Positions 19,922-29,471 of a DNA stretch of 37,201 bases are shown here, piece by piece; position 1 is the stretch's first letter, and every line of letters begins with the position of its first letter. The notes below the pieces were generated by a model that was not told where the DNA came from, searched no databases, and saw only the letters and a program-made list of their open reading frames with translations. Source of the stretch: JAUSIK01 sp964362915 (GTDB taxonomy: Archaea > Nanobdellota > Nanobdellia > Pacearchaeales > GW2011-AR1); assembly GCA_964362915.1 (NCBI GenBank), contig CAYIGH010000007.1:1-37201 (forward strand), given 5' to 3'. The position numbers were made by a program, and so were the translations under genes.

Positions 19922-22900
19922 ATGAAAAACGATGAATTTATAAACTATTTTCTTCTTTTTATTAACATGAAAAAGAGAGAAAAGAGGGTGAGAAGTTTTT
20001 CTCAGAAAAATTCCTTTTTATTTCTTTTTATAGTCATTGCTCTTCTTATCTTTCTTTTAGTTTTTTTTATTAATGAGTTTTTTTTGAAAGGGTTTACAGG
20101 GGGGCAGGTGCAAGGGTCTCCATGCACTGATGCAGACGGAGATGGCTATGGAGTTAGATGTTTGTTAGGAGCAGATTGCAACGACGGAAATAATGCAATA
20201 CATCCCGGCGTGACTGAAGTGTGCGGAGACGGAAAGGATAATGATTGTGACGGACTTTCTTATAACACCTGTTATTATGTTGATGGAGTCAATGGAAATG
20301 ATGCAAATAATGGGCTAAGTTTAAGCACAGCATGGAGGACAATAGATAAGGCAGACAGCGCGCTTCTTGCAGGAAATGCTGTTCTTATAAGAGCAGGAAC
20401 ATACAGCCAGAGTATAAGCCCCTTAAACAATGGAAATTCTGGAAACCCTATTATATACGCTCCTTATAATAAAGAAAAAGTCACCATTACACAAAAGGCG
20501 GATTTTGCTGGCAAGAGCTATATTGCAGTTAAAGGGCTGCGTTTCTTTTCAACAGGAAGCAGATGGGTGACAATTAATTCTCTTTCGCATCATATAGAAT
20601 TTCTGGATAATTATTTTAATTCTTCTTTTGACACGAATGATCCCTCTATCAGTTATACAGGTTTCTATACTGATGGTAGTTATATTATTATAAGAAACAA
20701 TTTCTTTGAGAAATGGTGGGGAGGAGACATGGTTAGTACAGGCATTCCATCTCATCACATCCTCTTCGAGAATAATGATCTTTCTCAGAACACAGCCGCT
20801 CATGCTTCACTTCACTTTAGAGGAACAGATTCAATAATAAGAAATAATTACATTCATAATCCATGGGAGCGCGCTGTTGAGATGGTGAGAGTAGATTATC
20901 AGAAAGGGGAGCGTATTTTAATGGAAAACAATGTTATTGTAGATAATGACTGGGATAGAATTGGTTTTAATCCAAGCATTGGTAGCGAAAGGGGATCTGG
21001 CGAAACTGTGCGATATAATGTTTTGAGAAGCATTTTAAGGAACAATATCATTATTGGAAATAATTTAGGAAAGAATTACGCATATAGTGGCGTTGTTCAT
21101 TTTTCAGTTTATCCTGGCTCTTATGATTATGAAAAAATACGCATGTATCATAACACGCTTTATAGAAATAGATTGAATGGCATAACTTTTGGTAGAAATG
21201 CAGGTCTGGACCCCTCTATTATTAACACTGCTGATAATAGGCATAAGAATAACATTATTTCTGAAACTGAAAATTATTCAATATACGTGGATAATTCTGG
21301 AATTGACTGGAGGACGTATCTTTTTGAGAGGAATATCATATCTGACACTAAAAAAACAGGAACAGTCTATATCAATGATTTGTCTAACAGGATAAGAACT
21401 GTTGCTTCTCTTGAAAATGAATTTCCGAATGTATTTAAGAACAATATCGTGAATAAACCCTTGTTTGTTAGAGAAAGTATATTGGACGAAGCAGAAGCCC
21501 GCCCTCAGAATTTTAGATTGAGTAATTTATCTGATTTCTTTGATGCGTATACTTTAACCTCGGCAAGCCCTGGAAAAGGCCAGGGAACTCATCTTGCAAG
21601 TGTAACGGTCTCTGGAACAGGCACGAGAATTACATTGGATGATGCTCTTTATTTTTCAGATGGATTTGGAATGATTGATGGAGATGCTCTTATTATTGGA
21701 AATGATTTAATTAAAGTTATAAAACTTGTTGATGATACGAGAATAGATGTTAATCGTTCTATTACAGTTCAGTCAGGGGACAAAGTATATTTAGCTTTAA
21801 GTGGAAGCAGTCCTGATATAGGAGTTTATGGAATATCTCAGCCACTACAACCTACTTCTTGCACTGATGCAGACGGCGATGGATATGGAATTGGATGTTT
21901 GTTAGGAGCAGATTGCAACGACGGAAATAATGCAATTCATCCTAGTGCGACAGAAATTTGCGGGAATGGGATTGATGAGAATTGCGATGGAGCTGATACT
22001 CCTTGTTCTGGAAGTGGTGTACCTCAATGGAGTGTTTTTGAGATAATTTTGACGGCAAATGCAAAGAATAGTAATCCATATCTTAATGGTCCGACGGTAA
22101 CAGCAACTTTTACAGGTCCTGGTGGTGTGACAAAGACAGTGAAGGGATTTTGGGATGGGAATAATGCGAATGGGAATAATATTTTTAAGATTAGATTTGC
22201 TCCCACATTAGAAGGCACTTGGACTTATACAACTTCTTCCTCTGATTCTGGCTTAAACGGGAAGTCAGGAAGTATAAATGTTATTGCTCCCCAATCAGGG
22301 AATCAAGGATTTTTGCGTTTTGATCCTACTCAACCCTATGATTTTGTTTTCGATTCGGGAGATCATTACTTTATGTTTGGACAGACCTACACTGGGCTCA
22401 TCAATAACGCAAGAGCAGGCAATAATTGGAAAACCGCAGTTGATAACAGCAAAGCGCACAGTATGAACAAAGTAAGAATGCTGGTGATTCCGTGGGAGCC
22501 TACTAATTATCCTCAATCCCTGCCTTTTCTCAATGGCAACCACGATCTGCTTAATCTCGCTCATTGGCAAAAATTCGATGAGGTTATCCAATATCTTGAT
22601 TCCAAAGATATGATTGCAGAGATTATTTTATTTGCTGATCCGCCTGCACCTGCTTTTGGCACCCAAACTCAGGATGAGAGGTATGCAAGGTATGCAATTG
22701 CACGATTTGCAGCCTATCCCAACGTGATTTGGACGTTAAGTCATGAATGGGAATATACCTGTGATAATTCAAATACTCCTGAAGATTCTTGCGTGAGCTA
22801 TTGGGAGGGAATGGGAAATCTCGTAAGGAATGAGGATCCATGGAGCAAAGAAGGGAATAAGCTGAGATTATTGTCTACTCATCAAAGAACAAGGATTGAC

Positions 22901-25900
22901 TTTGCATGGTTTAATTCTAACTGGCCAGGCCATGCTGTTATTCAATATGGAATTCGCAATGGACAGTACACTTATGGCGATCAGTGGGGAAATGCAGGAA
23001 TTCTTTACAATGTTGATTTAAGGAATACTAAAAAGCTTCCTGTGGCGAATGACGAATATGGGTATATTGGCACTTTTAATAATATTGGAGGAAGTGATGA
23101 CAGAAAAGATCATAGGAATATTATTTGGGGTATTTATGCTGGAGGGGGTTTTGGAACATTTGGAGATTACCGCGTGTTTGATGGCGAAGAGGTGGTTCAC
23201 TCTGCTGATTGGCATGATGCAGTAGAATACGATGATGTAAAAAAAATGGTTGATTTCTTTCTTGTAAAGAATATTCCTTATTGGCAGATGACGAGCAAGA
23301 ATTCTGTTGTGACAAGTGGTAGTAGAGTCTATGCTTTGGGAAAAGACAGTTCTGTCTATGTAGTATATGCAGCGAATGGAGGGAGTTTTACGATTAATAT
23401 TCCTGCTCCAACTTCAGGAGCGTATAAGGTTACACAATATAATCCTCGAGATGGAACAGAAACTTCTTTGCCAGATTATTCAGGAGGCTCAAAAAGCTAT
23501 AGTTTTGATTCTAATGATTGGGTGCTTCTCATTCAGGCTCCTTCTGCCTGTACTGATATCGACGGCGACGGATATGGAATTGGATGTTCCTTAGGAGCAG
23601 ATTGCAACGATGGAAATAGCGCAATACATCCCGGAGCTTTGGAGATATGCGGAGATGAAGTTGATAATAATTGCGTCAATGGAGTTGATGAAGGATGCAC
23701 TTCTTTCAGTGGCTGTTTGAGCAAGGATCCTGCACTTGCCTTATACTTTTCATTTAATGACAGCACTGCAACTGATTTGTCCGGAAATGGAAACAACGGA
23801 GTGATTAGTGGTGCTACTCCTGTATCAGGAAGAATTGGAACTGGATTTAGTTTTGATGGGGGAAATGATTATATTAATGCGGGTTCTGCAACAGCACTTG
23901 ACAATATGGGTGCAGTCACTGTGACTGCATGGGTCTACCCTCGAACTTGCGGCGGGGGCAATAATGGAAGAATTATCAATAAGGCAGCTGGTTCGCCTAT
24001 TGCAAATGGATGGGTCTTTGACATGGGATGCGATAGTATTCCTAGTTCATTAGAGTTTTATGTTACTTATAGCGGGACTGACCTTTATGCACGTTCTGCA
24101 GCAAATAGCATTACTTTAAATGCATGGAATTTTGTTGCTGTGACATGGAATGGAGCTTCTGCTGGAAATGCAGTTAGACTTTATATTAATGGAATAGATG
24201 CTCCTGCAACGACACAGAATCCAACACTTTCACGGGAAACAGATTCTGCACAATCGCTTTGGGTTGGGAATGCGCCTGCTCTTACACGAACGTTTAATGG
24301 AACTATTGACGAAGTGCTTGTCTTTAATAGGGTTCTTAATTCTACTGAGATTTCTAGTATCTATAATAATAAGTTATGTCCATCACCAGCGACTTGCACA
24401 GATGCAGATGGCGACGGATATGGAATTGGATGTTCCTTAGGAGCAGATTGCAACGATGGAAATAGCGCAATACATCCCGGAGCTTTAGAGGTTTGCGATG
24501 GAAGAGACAATGATTGTGATTCTTTGATTGACGAAGGATGTGTAGGTGAGAATAGAACAGTTATAGACAATCTTGATGCAGGATTTAGCACTGTTGGGAC
24601 ATGGAGCACTTCTGCTGGAATAAATCCTTATGGAGCAGATTCTCTTTTCTCAAGAACTTCTGGAGATAGCGCCACATGGACAGCGACGCTTAATCCTGGC
24701 ATTTATCAAGTGTATACATGGTGGACGTATTGGGATTCGCGATCGCAAAATGCTCCTTATTTTATTTATAATGGGAATACACAGTTGGGTGTTGTGAGAG
24801 TGAATCAGAGAGATATTGCCCTCGCAAGCAAGTGGAATCTTTTTGGGAATTATACCTTTGACCAGGCTGCAAAGGTTGTCTTGAATGTTGAGAGCAATGA
24901 CAGCTATAACGCTGATGCAGTTCGCTTTGTGAAAGTTGGAGATCTTCCTCCTGCTTGTACCCCCTCTTTAGAAATCTGCGATGGAAAAGACAATGACTGT
25001 GACTCACAAGTTGATGAGGGAGTTACAAAGACATTCTATATAGATGCAGATGGTGATACTTATGGAGCTGGCTCTGGAATACAGGCATGCACTGCTCCTG
25101 CTGGTTATGTTGCTAATAATCTTGATTGCAATGATGGAAATGCAAACCTTTCACTCTTGAAATCTTGCAGTTATAACGGAAATAGCTGCGGCGGTTATCA
25201 GTTATGTGTTGCATCTTGTCCTGTGCCTCCTCCTGAGATTTGCGGGAATGGAATAGATGAGAATTGCGATGGAACAGATGCATTTTGTACAGGTATTGCT
25301 CCGACGCTTACTGTTTTCCTGCCAGAAGAGGGAAAGAGATATAAGAATCAACTTGTGCCACTAAGGTACACTGCAAAAGATGCCTCAAACTGCTGGTATG
25401 TGCTTAATGGAGTGCGCAAGCAGGCTGCTTGTGCAGTAAGCACTTCTTTAGACCTTTCCTCTGGAACATATCTTCTCCAGGTTTTTGCCAATAATAGTTT
25501 TGGGCAGAAGAGTGAGCAGAGAAATTTCAGAGTTCTCTTGACGAGAAAATATAAAATTGATGGCAATTCTTTTATTGAAAGAGGAAGTTTTGGTTTGCTT
25601 GAGGAATATACTGATGCACAACTGGGAAGTGTTCAATCTTTGTCTATATCTCTTCCTAGTGTAGGAGAAATAGAGTGGCTTGAGCCTGTAGATCTTACTA
25701 AGGATGCTAATAGAGTTACATCTGTTATTAATTTTGAGGGAAATGTTAATATATCTTACAATAGAATTGAAGTGAAGAGTAATGTGATGCCTTCGCTTAA
25801 TAAGAGAGCACGCATTACATTCTATGGCCTTCAATTCAGCAATCCTCGTATCTTAAAAGATGGAGATGTATGTTATGCTTGCATTATTGAGAGTTATGCT

Positions 25901-26170
25901 GGTAAAAAGCTTGTCTTTAGTGTTCCTGGATTTTCTCTCTATCAAGCAGAGGAAACGCCTCAATCTCCTAGTGGCGAAGGTGTTGATGATGTGATTGGCG
26001 GGGATGATTTTGATGGTAATGAAGATCTTCTTAACGAGGATGAGGGAGTTCCTGTTTCAGAAACTCTTCAGGATAATTACTATCTTACTATTGCTAGTGT
26101 GGTGATTGTTTTCATCTTAGTCCTTATTGGGGTTATTGTTCTTTTCTTTATGATGAAGAAGAGAGAGTGA
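19922..26170 (+). CDS. Giant multidomain surface protein with MopE repeats and a glycosidase-like domain
   Basis: The 2082-residue protein has an N-terminal anchor (about residues 30-52) and a C-terminal helix (about 2053-2076) followed by MMKKRE, so both ends hold it at the membrane. Between them are MopE-type Cys/Asp repeats (68, 647, 1210, 1492, 1679; for example CTDADGDGYG, DCNDGNNAIHP). A right-handed beta-helix lies at about 118-640, a DUF5060/DUF4038-like glycosidase barrel at 700-1205 with candidate acids Glu942 (LSHEWEY) and Glu1045 (NDEYGY), a LamG fold at 1265-1485, a golvesin-like fold at 1544-1675 and an Ig-like domain after 1795. It probably binds and cuts polysaccharide outside the cell. 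A TATA-like AAAATTTAAGG precedes it; a second ATG lies at 19967. Confidence 0.85.
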   Translation: MKNDEFINYFLLFINMKKREKRVRSFSQKNSFLFLFIVIALLIFLLVFFINEFFLKGFTGGQVQGSPCTDADGDGYGVRCLLGADCNDGNNAIHPGVTEVCGDGKDNDCDGLSYNTCYYVDGVNGNDANNGLSLSTAWRTIDKADSALLAGNAVLIRAGTYSQSISPLNNGNSGNPIIYAPYNKEKVTITQKADFAGKSYIAVKGLRFFSTGSRWVTINSLSHHIEFLDNYFNSSFDTNDPSISYTGFYTDGSYIIIRNNFFEKWWGGDMVSTGIPSHHILFENNDLSQNTAAHASLHFRGTDSIIRNNYIHNPWERAVEMVRVDYQKGERILMENNVIVDNDWDRIGFNPSIGSERGSGETVRYNVLRSILRNNIIIGNNLGKNYAYSGVVHFSVYPGSYDYEKIRMYHNTLYRNRLNGITFGRNAGLDPSIINTADNRHKNNIISETENYSIYVDNSGIDWRTYLFERNIISDTKKTGTVYINDLSNRIRTVASLENEFPNVFKNNIVNKPLFVRESILDEAEARPQNFRLSNLSDFFDAYTLTSASPGKGQGTHLASVTVSGTGTRITLDDALYFSDGFGMIDGDALIIGNDLIKVIKLVDDTRIDVNRSITVQSGDKVYLALSGSSPDIGVYGISQPLQPTSCTDADGDGYGIGCLLGADCNDGNNAIHPSATEICGNGIDENCDGADTPCSGSGVPQWSVFEIILTANAKNSNPYLNGPTVTATFTGPGGVTKTVKGFWDGNNANGNNIFKIRFAPTLEGTWTYTTSSSDSGLNGKSGSINVIAPQSGNQGFLRFDPTQPYDFVFDSGDHYFMFGQTYTGLINNARAGNNWKTAVDNSKAHSMNKVRMLVIPWEPTNYPQSLPFLNGNHDLLNLAHWQKFDEVIQYLDSKDMIAEIILFADPPAPAFGTQTQDERYARYAIARFAAYPNVIWTLSHEWEYTCDNSNTPEDSCVSYWEGMGNLVRNEDPWSKEGNKLRLLSTHQRTRIDFAWFNSNWPGHAVIQYGIRNGQYTYGDQWGNAGILYNVDLRNTKKLPVANDEYGYIGTFNNIGGSDDRKDHRNIIWGIYAGGGFGTFGDYRVFDGEEVVHSADWHDAVEYDDVKKMVDFFLVKNIPYWQMTSKNSVVTSGSRVYALGKDSSVYVVYAANGGSFTINIPAPTSGAYKVTQYNPRDGTETSLPDYSGGSKSYSFDSNDWVLLIQAPSACTDIDGDGYGIGCSLGADCNDGNSAIHPGALEICGDEVDNNCVNGVDEGCTSFSGCLSKDPALALYFSFNDSTATDLSGNGNNGVISGATPVSGRIGTGFSFDGGNDYINAGSATALDNMGAVTVTAWVYPRTCGGGNNGRIINKAAGSPIANGWVFDMGCDSIPSSLEFYVTYSGTDLYARSAANSITLNAWNFVAVTWNGASAGNAVRLYINGIDAPATTQNPTLSRETDSAQSLWVGNAPALTRTFNGTIDEVLVFNRVLNSTEISSIYNNKLCPSPATCTDADGDGYGIGCSLGADCNDGNSAIHPGALEVCDGRDNDCDSLIDEGCVGENRTVIDNLDAGFSTVGTWSTSAGINPYGADSLFSRTSGDSATWTATLNPGIYQVYTWWTYWDSRSQNAPYFIYNGNTQLGVVRVNQRDIALASKWNLFGNYTFDQAAKVVLNVESNDSYNADAVRFVKVGDLPPACTPSLEICDGKDNDCDSQVDEGVTKTFYIDADGDTYGAGSGIQACTAPAGYVANNLDCNDGNANLSLLKSCSYNGNSCGGYQLCVASCPVPPPEICGNGIDENCDGTDAFCTGIAPTLTVFLPEEGKRYKNQLVPLRYTAKDASNCWYVLNGVRKQAACAVSTSLDLSSGTYLLQVFANNSFGQKSEQRNFRVLLTRKYKIDGNSFIERGSFGLLEEYTDAQLGSVQSLSISLPSVGEIEWLEPVDLTKDANRVTSVINFEGNVNISYNRIEVKSNVMPSLNKRARITFYGLQFSNPRILKDGDVCYACIIESYAGKKLVFSVPGFSLYQAEETPQSPSGEGVDDVIGGDDFDGNEDLLNEDEGVPVSETLQDNYYLTIASVVIVFILVLIGVIVLFFMMKKRE
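23564..23640 (+). repeat. MopE repeat copy, identical to 24410-24486
   Basis: The 77 bases encoding GDGYGIGCSLGADCNDGNSA and the next residues are identical base for base to 24410-24486, although the flanking MopE copies (near 20123 and 21860) differ. This points to recent duplication or gene conversion within the gene. Confidence 0.85.
24410..24486 (+). repeat. MopE repeat copy, identical to 23564-23640
   Basis: This is the second exact copy of the 77-base segment. It encodes the same stretch, starting GDGYGIGCSLGADCNDGNSA, before the golvesin-like domain. The two copies bracket the LamG domain, so recombination between them would delete that domain cleanly in frame. Confidence 0.85.
26131..26166 (+). 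repeat. 36-base direct repeat, copy 1 (tail of giant gene)
   Basis: These bases encode the cytoplasmic tail VIVLFFMMKKRE of the giant protein. The same 36 bases occur unchanged at 29522-29557 in the same orientation, 3391 bases away. The copies differ in the base after the match but both lead to a TGA stop. Confidence 0.9.
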
Positions 26171-26304
26171 GTCTTGGTTTTTATGATCTATTTGCGCAGT
26201 CAATTTTTTATGAAGCCTTTCTTCTTTAGGCATCTTTTTTAATAGTTTTTTTCTTTTCTCTTCTCCATCGGCAGATTTATAAATTTTTATCTATTCTGGA
26301 AGGG

Positions 26305-28269
26305 ATGAAAAGAGGTTGGATACTTTTATATTTTGTGATGCTTCTTGCGTTTCCTGTTTCTGCCCAAGACTTTCCGAATGACGAATCCTGTTTGCAGCCA
26401 GAGCCAGGAGGGTTAATTCTGAAAGGAGATGCGAACCAAGATGGTTTTTTGGGAATGTCTGATGCGATTTATCTTTTGGATTACTTGTTTCGAGGAGGTC
26501 CTGCACCTCAATGCAAAAGCCAAGCAGATACGAATGGCGATGGAGCTCTTGATATTACTGATGCTATTGTTCTTTTGCGCTATCTTTTTGTTGGAGACAG
26601 GGAGCCTGCTGAGATTGATGTATCTCCTTATCTTGCCATGCCTTCTGAGGTGAGCCTTACATTGCAAGGACCTGCTGTTTTTGGCAGTTGGTTTACTCTT
26701 AACTTTCAGAGAGATGTTATTTTCTGCAGATCTGATGCTCAGCCTACTTCTTATGAAGGAAATCCTATTGAGTTACTGTCTTTTAGAGGGGCAGGAGATA
26801 ATCTTATCTTTGGTTTTGGAGATCGTCTTGAAACTGTTTTTTCATTAGAGAAAACACCTCCTGGAGAATATAATGTAAGGACGACCTGCGAAGATGTTGC
26901 TGGCAATAAAGGTGAGACCTTAACTCATTTAATTATTAATTCTCCTGATGAAGACGGCGATGGAATTCCTGATGGAGATGGGTATTGTAATGCAGGTGTA
27001 GATCAGTGCTGTGTAAGAGGGATTGATCCTGAAACAGGAGAAAAAACCGAGGATTATTTAACAGCATGCATTGAAAATCCACCTGGGGGTCCAAGGGGGG
27101 ATCTTTGTAAGATGCGGGGTAATTTAGGAGGAGACTTTAGTCCTGCAGATGCGGATGTTTGTAATAAACAGAATGATAACGAGCAAGGCGGTGGAGCAAC
27201 TCTAACACTCCCTGAAACTTCGCCATCACCTTCGCCTTCTCCTGAAGCTTATTGTAGGGTGAAATGCGCAACTGTATTTTATGGGCAAGGACAGGCAAAC
27301 TGCAAAGGTGAGAAAGTATCACTTAGCAGTATTCAACTGAAGAATCCTCTTCCTGGCAAGGATTTTTATAATGAGGGCGCTTCAGCATGGAGAGGAGAGC
27401 CCGGGGTTGGAGGAAGTACAGGCACTAGAAAAATAGATATTACCTTCCATATAGGTACAATAGAGATGACAGGCCCACGTACATTCTTTGTTACAGGAAA
27501 TGCCTTTGTTGTATTTGCAAAATATATTCCTGTTGATAAAAATGGAAAAGAAATTGAGGGAGGTAATCTTATTGATGGCAAAAAGTGTAGAGAATATCAG
27601 TTTGTTCAGGGAATACTTGAGACTCCTAATGGAGTATTTCATAAGACTCCAAAAATTGATCATAAGAACATTGAAAAGTTGACAGGTCCTAAAGCGACAT
27701 CTTTGTATGATTTCTGGACTAAGGGGAAAGAGGCAGGTACAAATGGTTTCCTGAAAAATCACGAGTCTATTGATAAAGAAGAATCTCTAGTACGTGAAAA
27801 TGGCGTTCTTGTTGGTTATAGCAGGTTTAAAGAATGCACAGTTTCTGGTTCAGATTATTGTATTGATGACTACCATCAGATAAGGGCTAATAATGAGTAT
27901 GAAAAAGAAAGAGATTGGCCGGTAAAAGAGATTATAAATAATGAAGAGAAAAGGGTACTGGGGAAAGAATACATTCAAGCTACAGAATCTATTATGGTTT
28001 ATTTTGATAATCCGAGTTATTTAATAACTGGTTCGTTTGAAAAATTTAAGAAAACAAATAATTTTTTGATTGTTGTTGAGGATCAAGCTATTGCAGAGAC
28101 AGTAAATCATAGGATTGTTTGTTCTGTTAATGGTTTGAGCAGTGGTTTGGTGCCTGATGAAAAAGGGGCACTTAGCCCATTGTATAGCATAGGATCTTGT
28201 GAGTGTATAGAATATGACAAGAAAGATAACAAATGGATCGAGCGTACTGGCGGTAAATGGACTTGTTAG
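26305..28269 (+). CDS. Secreted dockerin-containing protein
   Basis: This 654-residue protein has a signal peptide (cut after VSA, residue 20). A dockerin follows: two calcium loops, GDANQDGFLGMSDA (Asp42, Asn44, Asp46, Asp53) and ADTNGDGALDITDA (Asp75, Asn77, Asp79, Asp86), each followed by a helix with LLDYLF or LLRYLF. Dockerins plug into cohesins on scaffold proteins. The middle has DEDGDGIPDGDGYC, also calcium-loop-like, then a Pro/Ser linker (SPSPSPSPEAY) and a C-terminal domain of about 310 residues with a beta-sheet look and no recognised family. A TATA box TTTATAAAT lies 22-30 bases before the ATG. No cohesin is seen in this window. It follows the giant protein in the same direction. 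Confidence 0.8.
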   Translation: MKRGWILLYFVMLLAFPVSAQDFPNDESCLQPEPGGLILKGDANQDGFLGMSDAIYLLDYLFRGGPAPQCKSQADTNGDGALDITDAIVLLRYLFVGDREPAEIDVSPYLAMPSEVSLTLQGPAVFGSWFTLNFQRDVIFCRSDAQPTSYEGNPIELLSFRGAGDNLIFGFGDRLETVFSLEKTPPGEYNVRTTCEDVAGNKGETLTHLIINSPDEDGDGIPDGDGYCNAGVDQCCVRGIDPETGEKTEDYLTACIENPPGGPRGDLCKMRGNLGGDFSPADADVCNKQNDNEQGGGATLTLPETSPSPSPSPEAYCRVKCATVFYGQGQANCKGEKVSLSSIQLKNPLPGKDFYNEGASAWRGEPGVGGSTGTRKIDITFHIGTIEMTGPRTFFVTGNAFVVFAKYIPVDKNGKEIEGGNLIDGKKCREYQFVQGILETPNGVFHKTPKIDHKNIEKLTGPKATSLYDFWTKGKEAGTNGFLKNHESIDKEESLVRENGVLVGYSRFKECTVSGSDYCIDDYHQIRANNEYEKERDWPVKEIINNEEKRVLGKEYIQATESIMVYFDNPSYLITGSFEKFKKTNNFLIVVEDQAIAETVNHRIVCSVNGLSSGLVPDEKGALSPLYSIGSCECIEYDKKDNKWIERTGGKWTC

Positions 28270-28428
28270 ACTAATTTGAATTACATGGGAAATATCTTAT
28301 GGACTTTATTAACTGCACATGCAAGTAAATAGTAGTATCTTGAATTTAGGAGGTACAATTTTTATTAATTAAGTTCTTTTTGCCATATTACCATTCATTT
28401 GTATTTTACCTTGGATATTATGCCTCTT

Positions 28429-28481
28429 TGCGTAGACTGTAATTTACGCATAACAAAAAAGCCGTCATTTACTGGTAAATG
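28429..28481. terminator. Two hairpins between convergent genes
   Basis: TGCGTA (28429-28434) pairs with TACGCA (28445-28450), and CATTTAC (28466-28472) pairs with GTAAATG (28475-28481) over a 2-base loop. A T run at 28501-28507 follows. They sit between the dockerin gene and the convergent hypothetical gene and probably end transcripts from one or both sides. Confidence 0.4.
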
Positions 28482-28519
28482 TAATTAACGGAAGATAGGA
28501 TTTTTTTGTGAGGCTGTAT

Positions 28520-29311
28520 TCAATCACTTTCACAGAGCTGTTTTTCCAGTGTTTGTATTTCCTGCTTTTCAAGCAAGGTAGGATATTTCTGCACTGCTTT
28601 TTGGTATCTTTTACGAGCTAATGAAAACAGTCTTTTCTTAGTTTCTCCTAAGACCTCTAAAGTATTTTCGCTTCCCCATCTTTTTGGCTCATAGAAATGA
28701 TCTGAGAGTCTTGAGAGCCATGTTCTTACCATCACTTTCTCGAGAGAAAGACCTGTTTTTGCCACTATTTCCTCTTTCTTTTTGGATTCAATGCTATCTT
28801 CCATTTCTATCTGCAGTGGCTCTCCTGTATAATACGTTTGTATATTTCCATTTTTTAGAAGCAAGAAGCTTTTTAATGGATCAAGATTGAGCTGGTAAGC
28901 AAGTACAAAAGCATCGAGGAAGTAGCCTCTTTTTAAACTCTCCTTGAGAAAAGGAGTATTTCCTTTTAGGTAAGCCATGAGTGTTTCGTAGTCTTCAAAA
29001 CCAAGTTTTCTTCGTCCAAACGGAAACATCTCTTTTCTTGTATCTGTTGCATACTCTCGAGAGAACCATTTGCTTTCCTTTTCAAGTTCTTCTTTAAATT
29101 CTTCATAACTACTATGCATCAAGAGACCATAGAGCCTATTTTCATGGGCATTTCGAGAATAAGCCATCATCGTTGGGGTAGCTGTGAGGTCATGCATTAC
29201 TTTTTTCCATATGTCCGGGTCTTTAATATAATCCTGACATTTTGTGATGCCTGCTGCCCCTAAAATTCCTGCTGCAAGAATTCCTGAACATAACGTTGCT
29301 TTGCATTTCAT
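28520..29311 (-). CDS. Secreted or lipoprotein-like hypothetical protein
   Basis: This 263-residue protein starts MKCKATLCSGILAAGILGAA with a hydrophobic stretch and then GITKCQDY, so it is exported, possibly lipid-anchored at Cys25 (not a classical lipobox). The rest is helical and charged, with KEMFPFGRRKLGFEDYETLM and TGLSLEKVMVRTWLSRLSDH. No family is recognised. It is transcribed against the dockerin gene and lies inside the direct-repeat-bounded segment. Confidence 0.5.
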   Translation of the reverse strand: MKCKATLCSGILAAGILGAAGITKCQDYIKDPDIWKKVMHDLTATPTMMAYSRNAHENRLYGLLMHSSYEEFKEELEKESKWFSREYATDTRKEMFPFGRRKLGFEDYETLMAYLKGNTPFLKESLKRGYFLDAFVLAYQLNLDPLKSFLLLKNGNIQTYYTGEPLQIEMEDSIESKKKEEIVAKTGLSLEKVMVRTWLSRLSDHFYEPKRWGSENTLEVLGETKKRLFSLARKRYQKAVQKYPTLLEKQEIQTLEKQLCESD

Positions 29312-29471
29312 TTTTGTTATCTATTTTTTTATTGCCTGGGAAATTTTAAGGGAAATGATTGATTAACTTGAGAGCAGTTGACTTTTATAAATCTTTGTTT
29401 ATATTTTGTATTGTTAAAAGTTTATGAAAGGTAAATGTAACTTGTTGTTTATATTTTATATCATCTTGGAA

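Noticed and set aside
20100..25300. MopE repeats as a CRISPR array
   Set aside because: The repeats are coding, in frame, widely spaced and vary between copies, with no spacer structure or cas genes.
24990..25300. Fifth MopE segment as two complete repeats
   Set aside because: Its halves are rearranged (Cys-rich ends with a long insert), so it is counted as one irregular repeat.
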